Positions 33,377 through 42,371 of a stretch of DNA of 64,000 bases are shown piece after piece. Positions within the stretch are counted from its first letter, which is position 1. Every line of letters starts with the position of its first letter. A model generated the notes under the pieces. The model was given only the letters and a program-made list of their open reading frames with translations. It did not search any database and was not told the origin of the DNA. Origin of the DNA: Corynebacterium sp. HMSC27B11 (lineage in GTDB: Bacteria > Actinomycetota > Actinomycetes > Mycobacteriales > Mycobacteriaceae); contig NZ_KV823538.1 in assembly GCF_001815985.1 (NCBI RefSeq), forward strand, positions 124,001 through 188,000, given 5' to 3'. Both the position numbers and the translations under genes were made by a program.

Positions 33377-34450
33377 GTGTTGAAGCGCAAGACCTCGAAG
33401 TTCCGTGCCCGACTGCCCCGACTGCCGTGGGTAGCGGGGAAGCCGAACGCCCCGCTGGGGGTTGACGTCCTGAAGAAAAAGGCAGGGAACGCCAACCGCA
33501 CCGCACCCCGCCTGGTCGGGGCAATCGGCGCTGGGGTGGCGGGGCTCGCCGCGGCGGGGGTCGGCGTGCTGCTCGCAGCGAACCGCGAGATCCGGCAGTT
33601 CGAGCTGAAGGAAGTCACCGTCCCGCTGCTGGAGCCGGGCACACTGCCCTCTCACTGGGATTCACTGCGTATCCTGCACGTCTCTGACCTGCACATGCTC
33701 GCGGAGCAACGACTCAAGCAATCGTGGGTCGCGGGCCTCATCGAGCTCGACCCGGACCTGGTGGTGAACACGGGCGATAACCTCGGCGAGCACGAGGCAG
33801 TGCCGGGCGTGCTGCGCGCACTGGACCCGCTGTTCGAGCGCCCGGGCGTGTTCGTGTTCGGCAGCAATGACTACTTCGCGCCGAAGCCGGTGAACCCGTT
33901 CATCTACCTGCTGGGCAAGAAGCGCAAGCCATCGCGCGTGCAGTTGCCGTGGCGCGGGATGCGCGCGGCCTTCATCGAGCACGGTTGGCAGGACGCCACC
34001 CACGCCCGCCTGGAGTTCCCGCTGGAGACCGATGCGCCGGTGGGAAGCGGGGAACCAAAGATGATCCGGCTCGCGGTCACGGGCGTGGACGACCCACACC
34101 ACGACCTGGCGGACTACTCGCAGGTGGCGGGCGCGCCGAATGCGGATGCGGACTTGAGCATCGGGCTATCGCACTCCCCTGAGCCGGCGGTGCTGGATCA
34201 GTTCGCGGCCGATGGTTACCAACTGGTGCTCTCCGGGCATACTCACGGCGGGCAGTTGTGCCTGCCGGGAAGCCGGGCGATCGTCACGAATTGCGGCATC
34301 GACCGGTCCCGCGCGCAGGGACTGTCCCGGTGGACGGAGCGGACGTGGCTACACGTGACGAACGGCCTGGGGAACTCGAAGTACGTGCCCTTCCGGATTT
34401 TCTGCCGCCCATCCGCGACTCTGATCCACGTGGTGGAGCGGGAGGACTAG
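33377..34450 (+). CDS. Membrane-anchored metallophosphoesterase
   Basis: A 357-residue calcineurin-like phosphoesterase. After a membrane helix (near residues 50-70, AAAGVGVLLAANREI end) come LHVSDLHM (Asp-x-His, near 103), VNTGDNLGEHE (near 133), GSNDYF in place of GNHD (Asn-Asp, near 168), and SGHTHGGQLCLPG (near 288). The metal ligands are thus all present in a YaeI/DUF-type arrangement. Relatives act on nucleotides or lipid-linked phosphates; the substrate is unknown. It lies just after ponA as in mycobacteria (Rv3683), but has its own leaderless promoter. Confidence 0.8.
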   Translation: MLKRKTSKFRARLPRLPWVAGKPNAPLGVDVLKKKAGNANRTAPRLVGAIGAGVAGLAAAGVGVLLAANREIRQFELKEVTVPLLEPGTLPSHWDSLRILHVSDLHMLAEQRLKQSWVAGLIELDPDLVVNTGDNLGEHEAVPGVLRALDPLFERPGVFVFGSNDYFAPKPVNPFIYLLGKKRKPSRVQLPWRGMRAAFIEHGWQDATHARLEFPLETDAPVGSGEPKMIRLAVTGVDDPHHDLADYSQVAGAPNADADLSIGLSHSPEPAVLDQFAADGYQLVLSGHTHGGQLCLPGSRAIVTNCGIDRSRAQGLSRWTERTWLHVTNGLGNSKYVPFRIFCRPSATLIHVVERED

Positions 34451-34515
34451 CGGGTACGACCTGCGTTCTTAGCCCTTAACCCCACCCCGGTTTTTCTCTT
34501 CCGGGGATCACGCGT

Positions 34516-34521
34516 TATAGT
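34516..34521 (+). promoter_or_regulatory. -10 box TATAGT of tRNA-Pro
   Basis: TATAGT precedes the mature tRNA by 64 bases. A T-rich stretch (TTTTTCTC) lies at about the -35 distance. Confidence 0.5.
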
Positions 34522-34585
34522 AAGGAACCGTTGCGGAGATCTTCCAACCGGATCAACCGGCAGGAAAACCCTCGCAGCCTATGAC

Positions 34586-34662
34586 CGGGATATGGCGCAG
34601 TTTGGTAGCGCACCTCGTTCGGGACGAGGGGGTCGCAGGTTCAAATCCTGTTATCCCGACCA
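34586..34662 (+). tRNA. tRNA-Pro (anticodon CGG)
   Basis: The acceptor CGGGATA pairs with TATCCCG. The anticodon arm CCTCG-TTCGGGA-CGAGG has anticodon CGG (reads CCG), and the T arm GCAGG-TTCAAAT-CCTGT is present. The discriminator A and CCA are encoded. Confidence 0.95.
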
Positions 34663-34669
34663 CGTGATT

Positions 34670-34697
34670 GAAGCCCTGGCCTTTCGGCCGGGGCTTC
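34670..34697 (+). terminator. Terminator of tRNA-Pro
   Basis: GAAGCCC-T-GGCC pairs with GGCC-G-GGGCTTC around a TTTC loop. A short CCTTCG tail follows rather than a long T run. Confidence 0.6.
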
Positions 34698-34774
34698 CTT
34701 CGTATCTGCTGCTCAAGCACCAGTCACCGCAATTCGCTCCGCGGACTACGGCAGACTGCAGTACCACCCACCTT

Positions 34775-34811
34775 TGGCACGATCTGGCATGGGTCTGGCA
34801 CGTGCCTGGCA
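34775..34811 (+). repeat. Four TGGCA motifs at helical spacing
   Basis: TGGCA starts at 34775, 34785, 34796 and 34807, which is 10, 11 and 11 bases apart. Three of the four continue as CG. An inverted copy (TGCCA) lies at 34904-34908, next to the proposed -35 of the mrp operon. Confidence 0.5.
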
Positions 34812-34922
34812 CGGCGATGAGGTCAGACCAGGCCGCCGCCAGACCCGTAGACTTGACGCACCTCGACATCACCCTGTTGCCCATGTGGCGAGTGTGACAA
34901 AAGTGCCAAAAGGGGCCTCGTG

Positions 34923-34950
34923 TTGGATCTCACAACCTGGCTGATAGACT
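34923..34950 (+). promoter_or_regulatory. Candidate promoter of the mrp operon
   Basis: TTGGAT (34923-34928) and TAGACT (34945-34950) are 16 bases apart. Initiation near 34957 would give a leader of about 248 bases before mrpA. Confidence 0.45.
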
Positions 34951-34956
34951 GAGAAA

Positions 34957-35204
34957 GTCGCATAACTGCTATCCGCATCACATTGTGACGCTCGAGCCCC
35001 CGGGTTTATCCGCACAGAGCGCCGTCACCACGAGCCGCACCGCGGAAAGCATCCGGCGCCCGCGCGCCACAACCGCCACCGGACAACGCAGGTCTGTGCG
35101 TTAGACCTTTGCACGCCGCGCCTCCAGGGTCCGCGACCAGCAGCCGCTGGCTGCGGGTCCCCCGGGGCCGCACACCGAGTCCTTAGTTGGGGTGTTTTTA
35201 GCAC
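34957..35204 (+). other. Long GC-rich leader of mrpA, no gene seen
   Basis: This stretch holds several possible stems, for example AGGTCT/AGACCT around 35092-35109 and the CAGCCG/CGGCTG-like region near 35140-35158. No reading frame with coding character is present. No known riboswitch consensus was recognised. Confidence 0.4.
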
Positions 35205-38200
35205 GTGGCTCTGCTTGCGATCCCAGCCACCGTTGCGGTGGCCCTCGTTTTAGTTCCACTGCTGGTCAAAGTTCTCGACCGAAACGCGGGCTGGCCACTA
35301 GCAATCACCTTCGTCGCGCTGGCGGGGTACGTCCTCAAGCACGCGCGCGTCCCGATGGAGGGCGGTGCACACCGCTGGTCAGCAACCTGGATTGAAGGTG
35401 CGCTACCCGCCACCTCCGCGCACCCCGTTGGCGGGGATATCACCTTCGGGCTGACAATGGACGCGCTCAGCCTCTTCTTCACGCTGCTCGCGCTGCTCAT
35501 CGGCGCAGTGGTGTTCATCTACTCCACCCGCTACCTGCACCCGGGCGAGAAGATCCTCAGCTTCTACCTGTTGATGACGGCCTTCATGCTCGCGGTGCTG
35601 CTGCTGGTGCTGGCTAGCGACGTCGCCCTGCTGTTCATCGGCTGGGAGCTCGTCTCGCTGGCGTCCTTCTTCCTCATCGCCCGCTCCGGCAGCTCGGGCC
35701 AGGCCGGTTCCACCCGAACCCTGATCCTGACCTTCGTGGGAGGCCTGTTCCTCATCGCCGCGCTGGGCATCATGGTCGGCGTGACCGGCTCCACCCAGTT
35801 GGCCGATATCCTCGCGAACCCGAGCTGGGGCAATAACGCAGTGCTCACTGGCGTGACCGCCGTGCTGATCGCGATGGCGGGCTTCTCCAAGGCCGCGCAG
35901 ATCCCCTTCCACTTCTGGCTGCCCGAGGCCATGGCCGCGGACACCCCGGTCTCCGCGTTCCTGCACGCCGCAGCGGTCGTCAAGGCTGGTGTCTACCTGC
36001 TGCTGCGCTTCTCGGGAATCTTCCAGGGAACAATGATCTGGCACTACACGCTGATCATCATCGGCATGGTCACGGCACTGATGGCCGCCTTGTTCGCCAT
36101 GCAGAAGACGGACCTGAAGAAGCTCACCGCGTACTCCACGGTCTCCCAGCTGGGCTGGATCGTGGCCACCATCGGCGTGGGCACCCCCTTCGCCATCACC
36201 GCGGCGATCGTGCACACCGCGGCGCACGCGCTCTTCAAGTCCTCCCTGTTCATGCTGGTCGGTGTGGTCGACCACCAGGCAGGCTCCCGCGATACCCGAC
36301 GCCTGGGCTCGCTGTGGCGCCGCATGCCCTTCACCTTCTGGTCCGCGGTCGTCGCCGCCGGCTCCATGGCTGCGATCCCCCCGACCCTGGGATTTGTTTC
36401 CAAGGAGGGCATGCTTACCGCCTTCCAGGAGGCACCGTTCTCCCAGGCCGGTGTCTGGGTGCTGCTGGCGGTCGCTGGCATCGGCGCCCTGGCGACGTTC
36501 ATGTACTCCGCCCGCTATGTCTTCGGCGCCTTCGTCGACGGCAAGACGGACGAGTCCGAGACCCGCGAGGCCCCGGTCAGTCTCTGGCTGCCCGCCGCCC
36601 TGCCGGGTCTGCTCTCCCTGCCCGCCGTGTTCTTCCTGGCCTGGCCGGAAAACTGGCTGGATAACATCGCCGTGGCCACCGGCGTGGGTGAGGCGCAGAC
36701 CCACCTGACGATGTGGCACGGCGTCAACGCCCCACTCGTGATCTCCGTGATCGTGATGGTGCTGGGTGTGATCGGCATCTTCCAGCGCAAGGCCATCTTC
36801 CGCTGGTTCCAGCACCAGCCGCTCGGCCCCTACACCGGCGCGGAAATCATCCACCTGGTCACCGAGTGGATGATCCGCTTCGGCCGCGTGGTCGCCGCCC
36901 CGGCCAACTCCATGGCCGCCAACCGCCACGTGTTCTGGATCCTGGCGATGTTCATCACCCTGGGGCTGTTCAGCCTGATCGGACCGGGCCGCCTGCACGG
37001 CCTCGGCGATCTGCCGGCCCGCATGGAGGGCGCGGACCGCGTCACCGACCTGATCGGCCTGCTCATCATCGGCGCGGCACTCACCGCCCTGCTCGGCACC
37101 CGCTCGCGCCTGGCCTCCGTGGTGCTCGTCGGCATGGTCGGTGTGGGTGTCTCCTTCATGATGCTCACCCTCGGCGCCCCGGACGTCGCCCAGACGAACC
37201 TGCTGGTCGAGCTGTGCGTGACCGTCATCATGATGCTGGTGGTCCGCCACCAGCCGCGCCTGTACCTACGCGAGGGCGAGAACCGCGCCCGCTTCGCCAC
37301 CATGATCGCCACGGTCGTGGGTCTGGTGACCTTCTTCGGCGTCTGGATGCTGCAGAGCCGCCACCCACGCCCGGAGCTGGCGGAGTGGTACCTGGAGAAC
37401 ACCCCGGACGCCACCGGCGCGGACAACGTCGTCGCCGCGATCCTCGTGGAATTCCGTGGCTACGATACGTTGGGCGAGCTGATCGTCCTCGGCATGGCGG
37501 GCATCGTCATCGCCGCGATCATCTCCTCCATGCCGCGCTCCCCGAAGCCGGGCTACGGCCCGGGCTCGACCTCCGAGGCTTTCCGCGCACCGGGCCAAAC
37601 CCGCTTCCCGGATGTCCACAAGGTCCCGGAGCTGGCACCGTTCTACTCCAAGAACCTGCGCTCCACCCACTTGAACTCGATCCTGCCGCGCATGGCACTG
37701 TACCCGCTGATCCCGATCGTGGTCATCCTCTCGCTGATCACCTTCTGGCGCGGCCACAACGCCCCGGGCGGTGGCTTCCTCGCGGCCCTCGTCGCGGCCT
37801 GTGGCCTGTTCTTCTGGTACCTCGCGCAGTCCCGCGCCCGGAAGCTGGGCTCCGACAACCTGGGCTACACGCTCATTGGTATCGGCATGCTGCTGGCCCT
37901 GTGCACCGGCCTGCTGGGCTTCCTGCAGGGCTCCTTCCTGGCGCCGCTGCACGGCACGTTCCTGGGCCAGCACATGACCACCTCGCTGCTCTTCGACGGC
38001 GGCATCTACTTCGCGGTCTTCGGGCTCATCGTCGTGGTCATCAACCAGCTCGGCGGGCGTGACCGCCCGGGCAACCAGTACGCCCGGGCCAACCAGGATC
38101 GCTACATCCCGGCCAAGACGCACCCGGCCTCCGCACAGCAGGCCAGCGAGTCGGCGAAGCGCACGGTGGCCGAGGCCTTCAGCCAGTCCCCCGTCGCGGT

Positions 38201-38576
38201 GCGCATCGGTGGGTCCAATATCGTGCTCAACCCCTCCGAGGTCAGCCGCGCCGCCCGCGAAGCGGAAGCCCGGCACCGTTCGGAGCGTGAGTCCGCAAAG
38301 CGGCCCGCCGGCTCCGTGAGCCCGATCCCGGAGGCCCGGCCGGCAGACTCCGCGGAACGCGCTACCGAGGCAGAACGCGGTGGCGTCGTTAAGGCAAAGG
38401 ACGCAGCCCCCGACCACCGGGAAGAAACCGAAGAAGAGTTCAAGGCACGTAAACGCCGAGAACGGCGGCTCACCGGCCACGACGCATTCGACCGAGAACT
38501 CGACGAACTGCGCAGCAAACGAGGCCAAGTAAACCCAGCACCCCAGGAAAAGAAGCGGAGAGGAGACGACCAGTGA
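35205..38576 (+). CDS. mrpA: Na+/H+ antiporter subunit A (MrpA with fused MrpB region)
   Basis: A 1123-residue membrane protein, the largest subunit of the Mrp cation/proton antiporter, related to NuoL of complex I. Lys and Glu needed for proton transfer lie in helices such as LLFIGWELVSLASFFLI and in the KAAQIPFHFWLPEAMAADTP region. The C-terminal membrane part (about 820-950, including RAPGGGFLAALVAA-like PGGGF) corresponds to MrpB, so A and B are fused as in the mrpA'CDEFG group. A further ~175 residues (about 950-1123) form a charged cytoplasmic tail. GTG 35205 is the only likely start; the ribosome-binding site is weak. mrpC overlaps as GTGA. Confidence 0.9.
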   Translation: MALLAIPATVAVALVLVPLLVKVLDRNAGWPLAITFVALAGYVLKHARVPMEGGAHRWSATWIEGALPATSAHPVGGDITFGLTMDALSLFFTLLALLIGAVVFIYSTRYLHPGEKILSFYLLMTAFMLAVLLLVLASDVALLFIGWELVSLASFFLIARSGSSGQAGSTRTLILTFVGGLFLIAALGIMVGVTGSTQLADILANPSWGNNAVLTGVTAVLIAMAGFSKAAQIPFHFWLPEAMAADTPVSAFLHAAAVVKAGVYLLLRFSGIFQGTMIWHYTLIIIGMVTALMAALFAMQKTDLKKLTAYSTVSQLGWIVATIGVGTPFAITAAIVHTAAHALFKSSLFMLVGVVDHQAGSRDTRRLGSLWRRMPFTFWSAVVAAGSMAAIPPTLGFVSKEGMLTAFQEAPFSQAGVWVLLAVAGIGALATFMYSARYVFGAFVDGKTDESETREAPVSLWLPAALPGLLSLPAVFFLAWPENWLDNIAVATGVGEAQTHLTMWHGVNAPLVISVIVMVLGVIGIFQRKAIFRWFQHQPLGPYTGAEIIHLVTEWMIRFGRVVAAPANSMAANRHVFWILAMFITLGLFSLIGPGRLHGLGDLPARMEGADRVTDLIGLLIIGAALTALLGTRSRLASVVLVGMVGVGVSFMMLTLGAPDVAQTNLLVELCVTVIMMLVVRHQPRLYLREGENRARFATMIATVVGLVTFFGVWMLQSRHPRPELAEWYLENTPDATGADNVVAAILVEFRGYDTLGELIVLGMAGIVIAAIISSMPRSPKPGYGPGSTSEAFRAPGQTRFPDVHKVPELAPFYSKNLRSTHLNSILPRMALYPLIPIVVILSLITFWRGHNAPGGGFLAALVAACGLFFWYLAQSRARKLGSDNLGYTLIGIGMLLALCTGLLGFLQGSFLAPLHGTFLGQHMTTSLLFDGGIYFAVFGLIVVVINQLGGRDRPGNQYARANQDRYIPAKTHPASAQQASESAKRTVAEAFSQSPVAVRIGGSNIVLNPSEVSRAAREAEARHRSERESAKRPAGSVSPIPEARPADSAERATEAERGGVVKAKDAAPDHREETEEEFKARKRRERRLTGHDAFDRELDELRSKRGQVNPAPQEKKRRGDDQ

Positions 38577-39091
38577 TTCTTGCAGCAATCATCGCAATCC
38601 TCGTCGGTGGCGGTGTCTACCTCATCCTCCAGCGAGGCATGCTCCGCCAGATTCTGGGGCTGTCCCTGATCAGCCACGGCGTGAACCTCATGATCCTCGG
38701 CGCCGGCGTGCCGGTGTGGCGCAGTGAACCGCTGATGAACCGCACGAGCGCCGCCGAGGCCGGCGACCCGCTCCCCCAGGCCTTCGTGCTGACGGCCATC
38801 GTGATCTCCATGGCGGCGACGGCCGTCATGCTCGCGCTGGCTGCCGTGGGGCGGGACGACGACACCGCCTCTGCGGAGGATCCGGAGCGCGCCGCACGCA
38901 CGTTCCGCGGGCTGTCGACCCTCTCGCGGCACACGGACACCGAGCAGGTGGCCAAGGACGCCGAACAGGCGGCGGCTGCGAAGCACACGCCACAGGCAGA
39001 CACGCTGGGCGCACCCTACGGTAAGGGCGGCCCCCACGGTGCCGGTAGCGGCGCCGGGAACAGCACTAATAACGGCAAGGAGGAGCGATAA
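38573..39091 (+). CDS. mrpC: Na+/H+ antiporter subunit C
   Basis: A 172-residue NuoK-like subunit. Three membrane helices occupy the first ~105 residues, with the family sequence ILGLSLISHGVNLMILG. It has a ~65-residue hydrophilic tail rich in Ala, Gly and Lys, longer than usual for MrpC. It starts with GTG inside the mrpA stop codon and ends with TAATG overlapping mrpD, so it is translationally coupled at both ends. Confidence 0.9.
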   Translation: MILAAIIAILVGGGVYLILQRGMLRQILGLSLISHGVNLMILGAGVPVWRSEPLMNRTSAAEAGDPLPQAFVLTAIVISMAATAVMLALAAVGRDDDTASAEDPERAARTFRGLSTLSRHTDTEQVAKDAEQAAAAKHTPQADTLGAPYGKGGPHGAGSGAGNSTNNGKEER

Positions 39092-40857
39092 TGACGTCCC
39101 TGCTCCTTGCGGCTAACAACCCACAGTCCCCGGACGCTTTCGCCGACGGGGCGGTGCTCGCCCTGTTCATCGTGGTGCCACTCATCGCCGCCGGCCTGTG
39201 CACCTTCCTGCCCTGGGCGAAGGCCCGGAACCTGCTGGCACTGCTGGTACCAGCCTTCGGGCTGGCGACCTCCGGCTGGCTGCTGGTCCGCTTCGGCGGC
39301 GACGAGTCGGTCATCGCCGATAACGTCGGTAACTTCGTGGGCGGCGTGGCGATCCCGCTGGCCGCGGACACGCTGAGCGCCCTGATGATCTTCACCACCG
39401 CGCTGGTGGCGCTGGTGGCCAACTGGTTCGCCCTCGTCGTGGGCGAGATGCGCGCCCGCTTCTACCCCGCCCTCGTGCTGATGCTCCTGGGCGGCGCGTG
39501 GGGCGCGATCCTCACCGCGGACCTGTTCAACCTCTTCGTGTTCATCGAGGTCATGCTGATGCCGTCCTTCGGGCTGGTAGCGATGACCGGAACCTGGGGT
39601 CGCCTGGCCGCAGCCCGCACGTTCATCGTGGTGAACCTGGTGACCTCCCTGCTGCTGGTCTCCGGCGTGGTGATGACCTACGCCGTGGTCGGCACGACGA
39701 ACCTGGCTGCTCTGGCTGGTGCCGCTGGCCCGCGCGGCGAGGCAGGCTTCGCCGATGGCATCTACGGCACGCAGTGGCAGCTGGTGGTCGCCCTCGGCAT
39801 GGTGCTGCTGGCCCTGTCCGTTAAGGCCGGTGTCACCCCGACGCACACCTGGCTGCCGCGGGCGTACCCGTTCACTTCCCCGGCCGTGATGGCACTGTTC
39901 TCCGGCCTACACACGAAGGTCGCGGTCTACGGCATCCTGCGCGTCTACATGACCGTCTTCGAGGGTGACGCCCGCTACGCGTGGGCGATCCTCGTCATCA
40001 TGGTCCTGGGCATGTTCATTGGCGGCTTCGCAGGCCTGTCGGAGAACACGATCCGCGGGGTGTTGGCCTACCAGATGGTCAACGGCATCCCGTACATGCT
40101 GATCCCGCTGGCCTTCCTCACCGCCCGCCCGACCCTGGTGCTGGGCGCTGGACTGTTCTACATGCTGCACCACATGGTGATCGCCGCCAGCCTCATCATG
40201 GCCGGTGGCGCGATCGAGGAGACCTATGGCCACGGCAGGCTCCGCCCGCTGCACGGCCTGATGCGCCGCGACCCCTTCGTGGCGACGGTGTTCGCCGCCG
40301 GCGCGCTGGCGATCGTGGGCTTCCCACCCTTCTCCGGCCTGTGGGGCAAGCTGGCGCTGGTCTTCGGCATTGCCGAGGACGGCAGCTGGAAGGCGTGGCT
40401 GGCGATCGGCACGATCATCCTGACCTCCATCGGCGCGCTGCTGAGCATGATCTACGTGTGGCGCGAGATCTTCTGGGGCCGTCCGATGAACCGCAACGAG
40501 GCGGACCCGGATCTGCGCATCAAGCCGAAGTACGTGCTCCCGTCTGCCGCGATGGCCGTGGTCTCCGTGGTGATCTTCTTCGCCGCGGGCCCAATCTTCT
40601 CCATCACCAACCGGGCAGCGGAGGACCTCATCGACACCACCGAGTACGTCAGCACCGTTTTCGGCGCCAACCAGTCCGACGAGCTGGTGGGCGGGCCTGG
40701 TCCGATCGGGCAGGTGCTGGACCCGGGTCCGTCCGGACTGGCGCACGTGCCGGGTGCGGATGAGCCGCAGGGCGTGTCCGAGGTTGCCCACGGCGATGCG
40801 GACGCCGCCGATAACGCCACCGCCGATAATGCCGGTGGTCAGGAAGGAGCACGCTAA
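39091..40857 (+). CDS. mrpD: Na+/H+ antiporter subunit D
   Basis: A 588-residue NuoN/NuoM-like subunit with about 14 membrane helices. Key segments are FNLFVFIEVMLMPSFGLVAM (conserved Glu), SVKAGVTPTHTWLPRAYPF (conserved Lys and proton-path residues) and HTKVAVYGILRVY. MrpD with MrpA forms the ion-translocating core. The last ~85 residues are a hydrophilic tail. Its stop overlaps the mrpE start as TAATG. Confidence 0.92.
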   Translation: MTSLLLAANNPQSPDAFADGAVLALFIVVPLIAAGLCTFLPWAKARNLLALLVPAFGLATSGWLLVRFGGDESVIADNVGNFVGGVAIPLAADTLSALMIFTTALVALVANWFALVVGEMRARFYPALVLMLLGGAWGAILTADLFNLFVFIEVMLMPSFGLVAMTGTWGRLAAARTFIVVNLVTSLLLVSGVVMTYAVVGTTNLAALAGAAGPRGEAGFADGIYGTQWQLVVALGMVLLALSVKAGVTPTHTWLPRAYPFTSPAVMALFSGLHTKVAVYGILRVYMTVFEGDARYAWAILVIMVLGMFIGGFAGLSENTIRGVLAYQMVNGIPYMLIPLAFLTARPTLVLGAGLFYMLHHMVIAASLIMAGGAIEETYGHGRLRPLHGLMRRDPFVATVFAAGALAIVGFPPFSGLWGKLALVFGIAEDGSWKAWLAIGTIILTSIGALLSMIYVWREIFWGRPMNRNEADPDLRIKPKYVLPSAAMAVVSVVIFFAAGPIFSITNRAAEDLIDTTEYVSTVFGANQSDELVGGPGPIGQVLDPGPSGLAHVPGADEPQGVSEVAHGDADAADNATADNAGGQEGAR

Positions 40858-41567
40858 TGAAGCCCTGGAAAGTCCCCTTCCACTGCCTGTTCTACGCGGG
40901 CTGGCTGGTCGGCCAGGTGATCAAGGAGTCGATCGTGATGATGATCGATACCTTCGGCACCGGCCGCCGCATCGCACCGGTGGTGATCTACTACCCGCTG
41001 CGGGTCCGTAAGGAACGCAATATCGCCGCCCTCGCGGCCTCCATCACCATCACCCCGGGCACGCTGGCCCTGGGTATCACGGGCCCGAAGGAGGTTGACT
41101 ACGACGCGGAGCGCGGCGAGCGCTCCCTCAACGACGCCTTCGAGGTCAAGTCCAGCGAGTACGAGGTGCAGCACCGCGATACCGCACAGCGCTACCTCGC
41201 GATCCACGCCATGTACGGCCAGGATCCGCTGGAGCTGATGGAGGGCTTCGCCGAGATGGAGGAGACGCTGGTGCCGTCGGTGAAGGGCATCAAGCAGAAC
41301 TTCGACGTCGACTCCCTCGTGGAGCGGGGCCGTCCGGGACCTCGCGGTTTCCGTGGTTCCCGCGGTGGCCGTGCCTCCGACGAGACGGTCTTCGACGTGG
41401 AGAAGGTGGACTCCACCCCGCACGCCGCGGCCTACGTCGCCGCCGTCCTGAGCGAGGACTCCGAGGACGGTGCGAAGGCGGACGCCCCGAAGCACGAGGA
41501 CTACGGCTTCCGCGACCCCCTGTACCCGAACAAGTACCGCGACCAGAAGAAGAAAAAGGGAAAGTAG
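40857..41567 (+). CDS. mrpE: Na+/H+ antiporter subunit E
   Basis: A 236-residue MrpE protein. An N-terminal membrane segment (HCLFYAGWLVGQVIKESIVM) is followed by the conserved ALAASITITPGTLALGI region near residue 55. It carries about 120 extra residues at the C-terminus, including the RGRPGPRGFRGSRGGR stretch and a basic KKKKGK end. Together with similar tails on MrpA, MrpC and MrpD this suggests a cytoplasmic add-on to the complex in this lineage. mrpF starts directly after the stop. Confidence 0.88.
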   Translation: MKPWKVPFHCLFYAGWLVGQVIKESIVMMIDTFGTGRRIAPVVIYYPLRVRKERNIAALAASITITPGTLALGITGPKEVDYDAERGERSLNDAFEVKSSEYEVQHRDTAQRYLAIHAMYGQDPLELMEGFAEMEETLVPSVKGIKQNFDVDSLVERGRPGPRGFRGSRGGRASDETVFDVEKVDSTPHAAAYVAAVLSEDSEDGAKADAPKHEDYGFRDPLYPNKYRDQKKKKGK

Positions 41568-41846
41568 ATGGAACCCACAACGCTGCTCTACATCCTGGTC
41601 GGCATCGCCGCGGCGATCATCGTCCTTGGCTTGCTGACGGTGCTGTACCGTGCGGTGACCACCAAGAACGACGGGCGCCGCGCGGTGCTGTCCGACATGC
41701 TTTTCGCCTGCATGATCGCGCTGTTCCTGTGCTTGAGCATCTTTAACCACACGGCGATTACCTACGAGGTCGCGATGTTCGCCGGGCTGTTTTCCGCCCT
41801 GTCGACTGGTGCCGCGGCCCGCATTATCACCCGAGGGAGGCGCTAA
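41568..41846 (+). CDS. mrpF: Na+/H+ antiporter subunit F
   Basis: A 92-residue protein with three membrane helices, of normal MrpF length. It begins right after the mrpE stop and ends 3 bases before mrpG. The Arg-Ala-rich LYRAVTTKNDGRRAV loop between helices 1 and 2 is typical for the family. Confidence 0.88.
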   Translation: MEPTTLLYILVGIAAAIIVLGLLTVLYRAVTTKNDGRRAVLSDMLFACMIALFLCLSIFNHTAITYEVAMFAGLFSALSTGAAARIITRGRR

Positions 41847-41849
41847 ACC

Positions 41850-42281
41850 ATGGCTGTTTCTACCGCTGCTACCGCTGCGTCTACGAACGAGCTTCTGTTG
41901 GCTGCATCCGAGCAGGTTGAGTACCAGGAGCCGAGCTGGTTCGCGGTCGTGCTGATCGGCATCCTGGCGATCACCGGATCGGTGTTCGTGCTGGTATCCG
42001 CCCGCGCGATGTACCTGGCCCCAGATGCGCTGAGCCAGCTGAACATGACCGGCCCCGCAATGGGCGTGGGTATTCCGCTGCTGATCTGCGCGAACCTGGT
42101 CTTCCACTTCGCCACCGAGGGCTTCGTGTTGGGCTATCTGATCCGTGCCTGCGTCGCGATCACGGCCTTCCTGGTGATCAGCTCGGTGGGTTCCTTCTTC
42201 ATGGGTCGCGCGCTGCACGCCACCCACTGGGATCACACGGTGCCGCTGTCCGGTGGTACCCGCCAGCCAGACGCGAAGTAG
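41850..42281 (+). CDS. mrpG: Na+/H+ antiporter subunit G
   Basis: A 143-residue protein with an N-terminal hydrophilic piece of about 30 residues and three membrane helices. VFVLVSARAMYLAPDAL is the MrpG signature region near residue 50. It is the last gene of the operon and is followed by a strong terminator. The complete A-C-D-E-F-G set implies a working Na+(Li+)/H+ antiporter, used for salt and alkaline pH tolerance. Confidence 0.9.
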   Translation: MAVSTAATAASTNELLLAASEQVEYQEPSWFAVVLIGILAITGSVFVLVSARAMYLAPDALSQLNMTGPAMGVGIPLLICANLVFHFATEGFVLGYLIRACVAITAFLVISSVGSFFMGRALHATHWDHTVPLSGGTRQPDAK

Positions 42282-42310
42282 CGCCGCTGCTCCCCTCCCC
42301 CAGATAGCGC

Positions 42311-42346
42311 GAAGGCCGCCCAGAGGATGTCCTCCGGGCGGCCTTT
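42311..42346. terminator. Terminator at the end of the mrp operon
   Basis: GAAGGCCGCCC (42311-42321) pairs with GGGCGGCCTTTC (42335-42346). It lies between convergent mrpG and ohr and works for both strands. Confidence 0.8.
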
Positions 42347-42371
42347 CGCTGTGCGCTAGTTAGTCAGCGGC

